A stretch of DNA of 64,000 nucleotides from assembly GCF_001761485.1 (NCBI RefSeq), contig NC_090770.1, positions 1,860,001 to 1,924,000 of the forward strand, read 5' to 3'. The notes under the pieces were generated by a model, which saw nothing but the letters and a program-made list of their open reading frames with translations, did not search any database and was not told the origin of the DNA. This DNA is from Yarrowia lipolytica. Lineage: Eukaryota; Ascomycota; Dipodascomycetes; Dipodascales. Position 1 is the stretch's first letter, and each line of letters begins with the position of its first letter. Of this stretch, positions 54,916 through 64,000 are shown in pieces. Made by a program: the position numbers and the translations under genes.

Positions 54916-55190
54916 ACATACTCCGAGGAGGTTCGACGCTGCCCAGAACAGCCCATATCCATCGAGTTTGTCGAGCGACAGTCAACTTGTAGGACCGTTG
55001 CCATGATTGGCCCTGGTCCCGCCGGTCTCGCTGCTGCCGACCAGATCAACAGGGCCGGCCACTGTGACTGTACGGTGAGCAGACCGACAGGGGGTCCCCT
55101 AGGATGCCACCAAAGGATTCAACTGACGGAAAAACAACCACGCACTTCTATAGAGCGATTGGAAGAGGAAGAGATGGCTGATGGTTACTG
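54916..55190 (+). pseudogene. Relic of glutamate synthase (GLT1-like), C-terminal domain
   Basis: One open frame carries, in order, a PISIEFVERQ segment, RTVAMIGPGPAGLAAADQIN followed by RAGH, RPTGGPLG, and SIERLEEEEMADGYCT. These match in order and spacing the small-subunit-like domain of NADH glutamate synthase: P-V-x-I-K-S-V-E-R, the FAD fingerprint V-A-x-I-G-S-G-P-A-G-L-A-A-A-D-Q-L-N-x-A-G-H, R-P-G-G-L-L and R-R-I-x-L-L-E-E-E-G. Flanking parts of that large enzyme (over 2000 residues) are missing, the cysteine cluster before it is collapsed to a single CPEQ, and the match fades after about 55190. I read it as a decayed gene fragment; a working copy should exist elsewhere. Confidence 0.65.
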
Positions 55191-55631
55191 CACACCATTA
55201 TATTGTGAAAAACACTTGGTCTCCTCTGATCGTCACAGAACCAGTTCCATTCCAGTCAACTCGGCGGAACCAGTGTTGAATGGCCTACCTTGTGAATCCA
55301 TTCTAGCCGTTTGGAAACGGGGTAGTGAAGGCACAGTATGGATCTATTGAGATTGAACCTGCTGCGCAAAGCGACAATTGCGAGAACAATTGCGAAAAGT
55401 AATTATTGCGAAAAGTCACAAAAGTATAGTTGCTCAACCAGACTTCTTGACCCCGGGACTAGACTGGGTCCACTTCAACGCTCAAAAGTGCAATCAGCTG
55501 CTATTTGGTGGAATGGAATTGATGGAGACAGCGGTGAAGGCGATGGTCAAATGCTGAGATGAGTCCTCCAAGCAAGTTAGTAAGTGTTTGTCGCGAAAAC
55601 AGTTGTCAGCCCTCATTACCCCCAGGTGAGA

Positions 55632-55672
55632 TGCGGTCCAGACACCGCGTCCAGACACCGCGTCAAGACACC
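55632..55672. repeat. (GTCCAGACACCGC)n repeat
   Basis: Three 13-14 base copies, the last degenerating into GTCAAGACACCACGTG, which contains CACGTG. Confidence 0.75.
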
Positions 55673-56814
55673 ACGTGCAAGAATGATAAACATGTCGGCA
55701 AAGGTCGGAAGGTGGTCAGAAGACGGAGAGGTATTTCCTGACAACAGCCGCTAGCTCATCAGACACATCAATGGACTGTACGTAGATAGGACTCAGGTTG
55801 ACGGTGGCTCATCAGATCAGAGGACAGACCAGCCTGACCGGGATTGCTGAAGTTGAAGTTGAAGCAGTCCTAGAGCAGTCCTGGAGCAGTCCAGACGAAT
55901 TTTCACTCCAGAACCGGAGACGCTCATGATTGGATATACGGAGACAAAAAATTGGTTCTACTTGTAAGGAAATCCATTTCACCCTTTTTTTAATTTTTTT
56001 TATTATTATTATTCTATTACTACTATTCTCAATTTTTTTTTTTTCAAATACAATTTCACCTTTTTTAAAACTTTTTCAGTTTTTTTTAAAAAAAATTAAT
56101 TCTAAGGAAAATCAACCACGAATTTCACCCTATCCTGACCCACCCAAAAATCACGTGATCTCCTCGAATTCCCGTGACCCATTCCATCGCACAACTTACC
56201 ATCTCCGCTTCTCCAGTGCGGGGTATCACGTTTAGTGCTCTCAATATTGGAGTGGGGGTGTGCGTACAGCTGTATTTTGGCTGACGCGCGTGAGAGAAAA
56301 AGCGCGTCTACTTTGACGAGTTTTGGTGCTACAGAAACAAAAGTAGAAGCATTGGAATTGTCACGTGATGGGGAGTTTACGGGCACCAATATCACCTTCA
56401 TACGAGAACCCCAAGACCTCAATATCCCTCCCACTCCCTATTCAAATTAAACCTTGACCAGATGCACCGCATTGCGTCCCTGCATGAGCATCAGCTGAGC
56501 GAAATCGTTATGTGGCAAACGACATTTTTTTGTCGACACATTTTCGCCGTATTCACAACACATCAGAACGGTCAATTGGGCCGGATCACGTGCCACACGG
56601 GTCCTGAGAGGTGTATGAGGGTCGTGTGACTTGTTTTATCGTCATCCCTATCTGTGTGATTGAATATTATATTTAACATTGTATTGAACGAGTATATTTA
56701 CTCCCGTTGAAATGTCTTTATTCCTGTCGGGTGTAATTTCCATATTACCGGTAGTTTACGATAATACTGTATCCCCATGGGGTTTTAGATCCATGTTTGA
56801 AGTCCGTCAGCACC

Positions 56815-56942
56815 CTTTTTTTTTTGTCTGATTTTTGTCTAATTTTTGTTCTGTTTTGTCTAATTTTTGTTCTGTTTTGTCTGATTTTTGTTCTGTTTCG
56901 TCTGATTTTTGTCTGATTTTTGCTGTCTTTTGCCTGATTTTG
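56815..56942. repeat. TTTTGTCTAATTTTTGTTCTG repeat
   Basis: About six copies of a 20-21 base T-rich unit, imperfect at both ends. Confidence 0.8.
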
Positions 56943-57145
56943 CTCTTTTTTCTTTTCTCCAATTCGAAAATAAATCTCTAAACCATGAGCCAATCAGCAA
57001 CCACCAAAAGCCCCGAAAGCTGGCAATTTTCCGCCACCGCAGATCTGTGACACCAGCATCCAGACGTGCACGAGTCATGTTTACGAGAGTTGCGGGAGGC
57101 GTATTGTGTGCATTTCCAGAGCAGTTGGGGAAATGAGTAAAAACG

Positions 57146-57171
57146 AAAAAAAAAAAAAAAAAAAAAAAAAA
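57146..57171 (+). repeat. A26 homopolymer
   Basis: Uninterrupted run of 26 A on the plus strand, followed by A-rich sequence. Length in such runs is prone to sequencing error. Confidence 0.85.
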
Positions 57172-57730
57172 CAGAAAAGAAAAGAAAAAGAGGACAAAAA
57201 AACAACAATCTCCTTTTTAAAGTTTCATACCCAAAAGAATTAGTATGAAAAAAAAATGAAAATAACTGCAAATTGTGAACGATAGAGACATCGTGGGAAA
57301 AAAAGAACCATTCTCGTCATTGTCTTTCTCCTGATATTTCAAATATATAAACAAATGGTCCTATTTTTCATACACTTTACACCTCAACCCAATCGTATTA
57401 CTGGTACAGTATGTACATCCTGTAGGTATGTACGATACTCCAGACATGACTCAAAGTGACTCCAAATGAATCCAAAAGTCAGACAGAATGTCTAGAACTT
57501 GGCCAAAATGTCCGATTGAAGCCGTTGGCGTGAATATCTGTCAACTTCTATCCCTTTAGAATCATATCTCTAAAATAACTCAGTTTTTTGCGCAGAATCC
57601 AGCCGTTCTCATCATTCCACCCCCAAATCAAACACAAAACTGCCGTTATTCAACAAGAAAAGAACCCTTGAGGTCCCCAGCCACTCAGCCACGTTCTCAT
57701 ATTGCAACTTTTTGATGGCGGATCGATATG

Positions 57731-57739
57731 TTTTTTTTT

Positions 57740-57784
<45 letters not shown>
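57731..57784 (+). repeat. T10-C-T43 homopolymer
   Basis: Ten T, one C, then 43 T, and shortly after it an A11 run at 57794-57804 that can pair with it. Confidence 0.85.
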
Positions 57785-58449
57785 CTATTTTTTAAAAAAA
57801 AAATATTTAAAAAACCCCTCCTTGAATCCAACCGCCACATCCCATAATAACAACCGTGTGCAAAAGTTCTAGCCGAACCAATTCAACTGTAGGACCCCAG
57901 TGCAGTCCTATCCAGCGCCTCCCGATCCCACTATCACGTGACCCGATGATCACGCGATTTTTTTTCTTATGCCTTCCCCGCAATAATTTCCCGACCGACC
58001 CCTTTCCGAGAATATTGGGCCGAAATGTGAGACCAAAATATTGTCCGAAATATTGTGTGAAATATTTGCACGAAAATATCGACAAAAACTATCAACAAGA
58101 AAATCGGCCAAAATATCCAAACTGATAACATCCAACCTTGCATGTTGCACAAGGTTTGCAATAAAGAATGTTTTAAATTCGTGACATTATTTTCAACAAG
58201 TCATTGTGTGTAGTGGACACGACACAATCCATTGTCGGTAAGAAATGCTAAAAACATATTGTGAAAACTTGAAATCAACCGCCTTGGAGTATCGTCACCC
58301 GCTGGTTGGCAGAGATTCCTCGTATCTGCCTCGGTACCAGGTCGGGTCCAACGCACCTCTACCCCACAAAAATTGGGTTATCGGAGGACCACCAACTTTG
58401 TCGGAACAAGGAATTAGTGAAAACAATCGCAGTAGCCAAGGTCAACGTA

Positions 58450-58506
58450 GACCATCGCATCGACCACCATCGCATCGGCCACCACCGCATTGACAACCAC
58501 CGCATC
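58450..58506. repeat. GACCACCATCGCATC repeat
   Basis: Four copies of a 15 base unit (CATCGCATCGACCAC) with single changes. Confidence 0.8.
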
Positions 58507-59854
58507 GACCAGCAGGCTCACTCTTTCCCGACTCTGGAGCTCTTTAGAGCCCGGAACCCCAATCTCCATCCTCCAACCTTCTCGCATCTCAAATCTCCAC
58601 CGAGCCGGCAGTCTGGGGTGCAGCTCGGGAGCCATACAGCCAATATCAACCGTCGACGCATAACCTCGCACCAACAGAATACGACTCGCGCAGGATTGCA
58701 GAATGGGCATACGAGCAGCCGTATATGCTTGAGCAGTCGTACAATATCATACCGCAGCTGCAGCCGTATGGCTCTGGGGTGCACGATACGCGCCCAAAAC
58801 CAAAAACAACCCTAAACTGAGACTGGTACCAAGTCGATCTGCAACATGAAGTCCGTCCGCCATGCATCTGTGAGCATGTGAGCAGAGTGGGGGTCCAGCC
58901 GAAGACACGAGGCTCGAAATCGAACCATGTCGCGCCACCACCTAGGTAAAGGGAGTCAGAGCATGTGAGCAAAAGCGTGAGAGCATGTGAAAGTAGTGTA
59001 GAGGTGTCTTGGGGCTGACGTGGCATAATCACGGACTCTTAACATGCGAATTGACTCGACAAAGAGGTCGTATGAATCGACTCGTCGTCATGTGGCTCAG
59101 TAGAAAAGACCAAGTCGATTGTTTAACGTGAACATACTAACGTATCTGGGCACAGGCATTGACGGCATCCACGGTCTGGTGAGTTTCATTTGAATAGCCA
59201 ACTGCCATCACAACTTCGGTAACACTACCTGCCATGTCACAACTAGAGCAACACCGTGTCACAGTTGCCCAAAACAGCCCTGAAACTGACACAAGCTAGA
59301 CCACAACGACACAGACTTCAGTCCTCACTGAACCATGTCATTGACGGCCTCTAATTGGTGGTCAAAACATTTCTTGTGATTAGCAGTATAGAAAACGACA
59401 TACCATTCACCCACTCAGTCTTGTCCACTCAGGCTTGTCAACTCAGGCGTGTACACTCAGACTCACCTATTCAGTCCATTTTCTTCTGTGTTATTCTCTG
59501 ACATGATCCCTGTAACCATACCCAACACACCGAATGAGACAGACTGCAAAAATCACCCAGAAACAACTCCCCAGGATCTGCCCATGACCGCCACTCTCGT
59601 CGCCTAAAACGTCTCAATCACAGTCAATCTCGGACATCAGGAGAGCTGTTCTTGTCTAGTTCCAATCTCTCTGTGTTTGTGTTACCACCTCCCAAACCAT
59701 ACCCCATCTCCGGTCTCCGCCAATCCCATCTCCATACTCCGCCAATCCCATCTCCATACTCCGCCAATCCCATCTCCATACTCACGTCTCCTCAATCCTT
59801 GCGCAATTCATCTCTTCAATAGTTCATCCCTCTCTTTTTTTTCTTCTTCTTTTT

Positions 59855-59957
59855 TCCCATTCTTTTCCCATTCTTTTCCCATTCTTTTCCCATTCTTTTC
59901 CCATTCTTTTCCCATTCTTTTCCCATTCTTTTCCCATTCTTTTCCCATTCTTTTCCC
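59855..59957. repeat. 11 bp minisatellite, CCCATTCTTTT
   Basis: Nine to ten perfect pyrimidine-rich copies. Frames through it on either strand are repetitive and not called. Confidence 0.92.
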
Positions 59958-60298
59958 CTATTTTTCCCTTTAGTGACATGTAAGAAATCAAGAACAAAAT
60001 CCGCTACATTTACAACTATATCTGTTGGGAGTTGGTAAAGAGGGAAAACGCACCAACTAACGACCCGCAGCCAACGTGCATGTACAGGTAACGTGCATGT
60101 GCAGATCAGATGCATGTGCATCGATCGTACATGTAGCCCGCCTATCCGCTGCGGATACGGAGATTCAAAAATGGCCAATAGCAAAAAAAAAAAAAACATG
60201 AATAAAATGTTGAAAATAGTTATAAATTTGAGGGTACAGTAGTTTATAACTATTTTTGACCGCCACAAAACAACAATCTGGATAATAATAACGACTAA

Positions 60299-60354
60299 CA
60301 TACCTGTCTTTGATCATAAAGACTACATACCTGTCTTTGATCATAAAGACTACA
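60299..60354. repeat. 27 bp direct duplication near the 3' end of HOY1
   Basis: Two tandem near-identical copies of TACCTGTCTTTGATCATAAA plus GACTACA. Each contains the palindrome TGATCA. They lie about 130 bases past the HOY1 stop. Confidence 0.85.
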
Positions 60355-60485
60355 CACCTGTTACACTACAACCAACTATCAAGTAAAGAATGTATATAGA
60401 TATATAGGCCTAGGGCAATAAATTAAACGGTCAGGAGACCACGGTCAGTTGACCAATGTAGATTAGTAAGCGTCCGGGTTAGACA

Positions 60486-62017
60486 TTAGTAATACTCCAG
60501 ATAATCCAACGTGCCCGAAAACGGACTCAGAGGAGTAGACGGATCCAAAGTAAAGGCATTGTTGGCAATCATGTGACAGTTGCTCGCGAGCTCGGCCTCG
60601 GTCACGTGGTTTGGCAACAATTGCGCAACACTGACGAGGTCGTTGATGTCAGTCACGTGACCGAGCTCGAACCCGTCGTCCAGAACCGGTGTCGTGTGTC
60701 CTGGCGTCACGTTTCCGAGAATCGTGGATGTGAGGTTGGCGGCGGGGTCGGACAGGTGGTTATGGTTGGTCACGTGGCCACTAGGGTTTGTCACGTGAGC
60801 GACTGAGTCAGCAGATCGATGATGGTGGTGGTTGGCCACTGGCGTCGGCGTCGGCGTCGGTTCGATCATGTGGGACGGCTCACAGTGGCTGGTCACGCTC
60901 AGCTCAAAGTCGCCCACATGACTGGAGATCATGTGGTTGGAGGTGTCGACGGCGACAGTCCCCATTACGTCAGCAGATCCGATTATGTCAGAAGACCCAA
61001 TGACGTCCGCGAGCCGTCGTCGTGACACGTGACCGTTCACATGGTTGCTGCGCAGGGCAAACACCCGCGAAAGCTGCTGTTGCAACACCGTTGCGGGACC
61101 GTTGCACACGTGAGTAGTCACGTTACTCGCTTGTTTGCCCTCGGAAAAGTCGTGACAGCCGACCCATCTTCCTGGAGCCTTTGGGGTCTGGATCGAAAAG
61201 CTGGGTGAGCAATTGAGCGTCAGATTAAGAGCTCCGAAAGTATCGTTGGGGTTTCTGCTCACGTGGATTTCCTCAATCGCCGAAAAGGGAAACTGCATGC
61301 GAAACTGCGTCTTCTCCGAGGTCATGTGATACAGCATGGTGTCTGTGCTGGGGTAGTAAGCAAGAGAAAGTTGGGGCGAAAGTCGGCGCCAATTTCCAAT
61401 AGTCAGCGAAAGGGTGGGGAAGAAGATGGGCGGGAGGGTCAACGTTGATGCGGTGTGGTGGGGGTCAGGTTAGGAGTCATGTGTCCGAGGGTGGAGAAGT
61501 CGGTGATGGACGAGGCGGGTGAGTCAACCGTGGTCACGTGCGACGACGAGGAAGAGGTTGGTGGGGTTGCGAGCAAGTGGTTGAAATGAGTTTGGATGGG
61601 GGTTGTGACGAGGTCGGCGCCAAAGTGGTGGAGCATGTCTGCGGAACTGCTAACGTCGGTGCGATGGTGGATTACGTCAACAGGACTGTTGATTACGTCA
61701 GCCGTCATGCTTACGTCATCCACGCTGACGTCATCCACGCTGACATCAGCAAGACCGTCGTCAAAGTCGTCCTCGCGAGATTCCCGACCGCGCATAGCCT
61801 TCTTCTGCTTGGCACGCGTGTTCTGGAACCAAATCTGAACGCTACGCTCAGTCATATCGATAAGAGCACTTATTCGACGTCGTGTGGCAGCGTCGGGAGT
61901 GGCACACAGACGATACTCGTGGCGGAGCACGTCCAATTGCTGTGCGTTAGCTCTCTGGCGCTTGTTGTTGCGTTGTTGCTGTGTCAGCGTCGACTTCTTT
62001 GATCGTTTCTTGTCCAT
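60486..62017 (-). CDS. HOY1: Homeobox transcription factor, HOY1-like, frame broken once
   Basis: The 5' part (62017-61439) encodes 192 residues. The homeodomain is at 16-75, with W63, F64, Q65, N66 and R68 matching homeodomain positions 48, 49, 50, 51 and 53 ([10 protein letters not shown]). An Asp-rich tail with repeated VDDVS follows. The 3' part (61469-60486), in another frame, encodes about 325 residues. It carries the conserved domain that follows the homeodomain in fungal Phx1/Hoy1-type factors: [49 protein letters not shown] and [12 protein letters not shown]. The two frames overlap at 61439-61469, and both belong to one protein of about 510 residues, so one insertion or deletion separates them. 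Y. lipolytica HOY1, needed for hyphal growth, is recalled as 509 residues, in agreement. No splice signals fit the junction. Eight CACGTG and several TACGTCA or TGACGTCA motifs lie in the gene. Confidence 0.8.
61440..61469 (-). other. Interval holding the HOY1 frame change
   Basis: The upstream frame stays open to the TGA at 61439-61441 and the downstream frame opens just after a TAA at 61470-61472, so the shift must lie between. The interval contains a five-base C run on the coding strand (61460-61464). One extra base there, or loss of two, would unite the frames. It may be a sequencing error or a real strain mutation. Confidence 0.65.
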
Positions 62018-63091
62018 TGTGGCGCTGGAGGGGGTGGTGGTGGTGGTGACAGAGGTGGAGTGGTGGGCACGACAGAGGCGGCGTGGTGGGCACTACAGGG
62101 GCGGTGTGGTGGGGGAGATACGGGCAATGTGGTGGCAAATCTGGGCGAATGTGATGGGCTGACAGAGTCAATGTTGTGGGTACAAGGTCGTACTTGTAGT
62201 CAGTCGGTACCAGCGTCCAGGTAAAGGGAGTTGATATATAGACTAGGATTAGAGTTTAGACTTTGTGTTTTGCGACCCACGATAATATTTGCCTTGTGCA
62301 TCCCGTGCAGCTGCAGCATGTGGCAGGAGGAGAACCTCTGGCGGAAGTGCTGACTAATACAGTAATACAGGGTCTGACTTAGTTATGGGGCTGGCACCGT
62401 CGTGGTGATGACTCAGCTCTTTTCTGATTCGCAATGGGGTAATTTTCGCGTGAGTAGTCAGCAATATTAATTTTTGCTCTTCAACTTTATTTTTGGTTGG
62501 GGATTTTCGAATGGGCGTAGCTTGATGAATATTGGTCATAGAGACAAGGTGGAAGTGCAAGCGTGCTCTACGTCGTATTCTGTATCTTTCACGGCTCTCT
62601 GTATCTCGCTGACATTTCTGAATATTTTTCCAAGTTCATTTCTAAGTCCAAAGTCCGCATTACATCCCTAATTCTGCCAATAATAGCGCCACAGAGTCAG
62701 AAACACGCTCATTAGATAGCCTCGAGTTTGGTTATCTTGTTGCTTTAGTTAGCCAGTTAAAATACCCTCTATAACCCCCTCGAAACTGCCCCCAAAGTAT
62801 TCGCCCCCTTACACCAGCCAACCCACATGACAGGTGCATGCACACACCACACGGGCACAGACGGATGTGACGATATAGGGTCAATCTTAATTTAGGGTTT
62901 GTGCACACATGCAAGATGGAAATAGGAAACGAAAAGCGAAAAGTGGATAAACGCAAAACGAAAAAAGCCAAAGCCAAAGCCAAACGCAAAACGAAAAACA
63001 CAAAGACCTACCAAACGGCTCGATATTATTTGGCCACATAATATTCTGACTACGCTTTCATTGTCTGGTCAGCTTGCTGTTTAACTCGGTC

Positions 63092-63108
63092 ACGTGTCTG
63101 ACGTCACT
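63092..63108. promoter_or_regulatory. CACGTG and TGACGTCA palindromes side by side
   Basis: CACGTG and TGACGTCA lie within 17 bases of each other, about 1.1 kb upstream of HOY1. These are consensus sites for bHLH and CREB/ATF-type bZIP factors. The same two motifs are enriched inside the HOY1 coding region. Confidence 0.45.
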
Positions 63109-63405
63109 ATCAGCAGGGTGCATCAGAATGGACGGTGCAAGCGAGCGCAATTAATAACAATTAAAAAAACGCCAATAAAAAACCCGGATATTCGGATAAA
63201 ATGGATATTTTTTTGAGACACAAATCGACGACCCCGGCGTTTCGGCGGCACGTGGGAAAGTCGCAGTTGGTGCTTGGTAAGCAGACCAATGGAACAGTGC
63301 GAATATAGTCGGAGCGTTAGTACTTGCCCCCACGATCGCTAAAACTGACGCCCCCCTTTATGATGATTGACTAAGACTCAGGGGGGCGGCTGACACATTC
63401 CCCCA

Positions 63406-63421
63406 CCCCCCCCCCCCCCCC
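63406..63421 (+). repeat. C16 homopolymer
   Basis: Sixteen C, preceded by CCCCA and followed by GCGG. It could form an i-motif or G-quadruplex on the other strand (general knowledge). Its length is unreliable. Confidence 0.85.
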
Positions 63422-63785
63422 GCGGTAGCCCAGTAATGTGCTCACTTGCACCTTGCTCCATGCTTCTTGCTCCCAGTTCCTGCTCCTGCTCCTGCTCCTC
63501 CCCATATTACCACAACCCGTGCTGGCTTTGCGTTTACAGGTTAGATGCATCACGAATCAGCCCATACTGGTTCCAACATGACGATGTAATTTCCAGATTA
63601 TCAACAACCGAGCAGACAAAGCTGAAACCCATGTGAATGGCAAGTCTGGCCACGGCCCGGGGCTCGACCAGATATTTTATGATACTAGCTGCTCCACAGC
63701 TCATGGCCAATCGTAGAGGCTGTCGTTATCAGCATGGCGGCAAATGGGGGCACATGGGGACACATTGCTGTCTATGACATTGGCC

Positions 63786-63930
63786 TCGCGTCGTCACCAC
63801 ATGGATCGCGTCGTCACCACATGGATCGTGTAGGGGACACATGGACTATGTGATGGGAACCACTGCTCCCATGTAGTGGGCACATGAGCCATGTGATGGG
63901 CACCACCGCGCCCATGTAGTCAGCACCACA
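63786..63930. repeat. ACATGG-rich repeat
   Basis: Two copies of TCGCGTCGTCACCACATGGA, followed by degenerate units sharing CACATGG, ATGTGATGGG and CCCATGTAGT. Confidence 0.75.
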
Positions 63931-64000
63931 ACTACGGTGTAGGGGAAAATACCGCAAAGGTCTAGGCCGATGCTTGAAGTCGGATGGCGGACTTACTGCA

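Larger units (their letters stand above)
46995..60485. other. 13.5 kb gene-free block
   Basis: No intact gene is supported across 13.5 kb. Contents: a relic of glutamate synthase at about 54916-55190 (plus); a TACTAAC...CACAG / 23 bases / GTGAGT splice-like arrangement at 59135-59184; minisatellites at 48812, 49520, 50823, 54343, 55632, 56815, 58450 and 59855; an A26 run and a T43 run at 57146-57784; CACGTG sites at for example 47182, 48609, 48637, 53924, 56153 and 56362. Open frames up to about 169 codons (for example 51772-52281 minus) have no recognisable domain. Spliced genes with short exons, noncoding RNA genes or a centromere could hide here. Confidence 0.5.
62018..64000. other. Right-edge intergenic stretch upstream of HOY1
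   Basis: This holds the HOY1 5' region, with GGTGG repeats at about 62025-62110 directly before the ATG. There is a CACGTG at 63092 with TGACGTCA at 63101, a CACGTG at 63250, a C16 run at 63406-63421, (CTGCTC)n at about 63480-63500, and ACATGG repeats at 63786-63930. No gene is supported to the window end. Confidence 0.5.

Noticed and set aside
59677-60301. Frames of 98 and 161 codons across the 11 bp minisatellite
   Set aside because: Repeat-derived low complexity on both strands.
60486-61442. Downstream HOY1 frame as a separate gene
   Set aside because: Its first codon is TTG, not ATG, and its content is the conserved domain that follows the homeodomain in fungal homologues; it belongs to the same gene.

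Overview
The window looks like nuclear chromosomal DNA of the yeast Yarrowia lipolytica or a very close relative. The reasons are a base composition near 50% GC, nearly all genes intronless, GTGAGT-type splice donors in a gene relic, very frequent CACGTG palindromes, many short tandem repeats between genes, and a homeobox gene that fits Yarrowia HOY1. Eleven genes that I can support cover about 16.5 kb, or 26% of the window. That is sparse for this species. No tRNA, rRNA, CRISPR array or whole retroelement was recognised.

Layout from left to right: BIM1/EB1 (minus, 1.3-2.1 kb); a C2H2 zinc-finger regulator (plus, 6.0-7.0 kb); an 8 kb gene-free block of minisatellites and a polypurine tract; a 971-residue protein descended from a Mutator-like (MULE) transposase, with SWIM finger and AT-hook but without recognisable catalytic residues (plus, 15.2-18.1 kb); tRNA-splicing endonuclease subunit SEN54 (minus) divergent from SAGA subunit SGF11 (plus); acyl-protein thioesterase APT1 (minus, 23.7-24.4 kb); an arrestin-domain protein (minus, 28.5-29.7 kb) divergent from a three-LIM paxillin-like protein (plus, 31.5-34.3 kb). 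An 8 kb gene-poor block follows, holding a likely decayed spliced gene. Then come a 700-residue protein built of five tandem Myb/SANT-like modules (plus, 42.5-44.6 kb), an NtaA/SnaA-type flavin monooxygenase of bacterial affinity (minus, 45.4-47.0 kb), a 13.5 kb gene-free block with a glutamate synthase relic, and a HOY1-like homeobox gene (minus, 60.5-62.0 kb) whose reading frame is broken once in this sequence.

The genes do not form one pathway, but a theme recurs. Four of the eleven are proven or probable DNA-binding regulators (zinc finger, domesticated transposase, five-module protein, homeobox). BIM1 and the LIM protein act at the cytoskeleton and polarity sites. SEN54, SGF11, APT1 and the arrestin are housekeeping. 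The most unusual items are the five-module protein, the exapted MULE transposase, and the concentration of CACGTG inside the LIM and homeobox reading frames.
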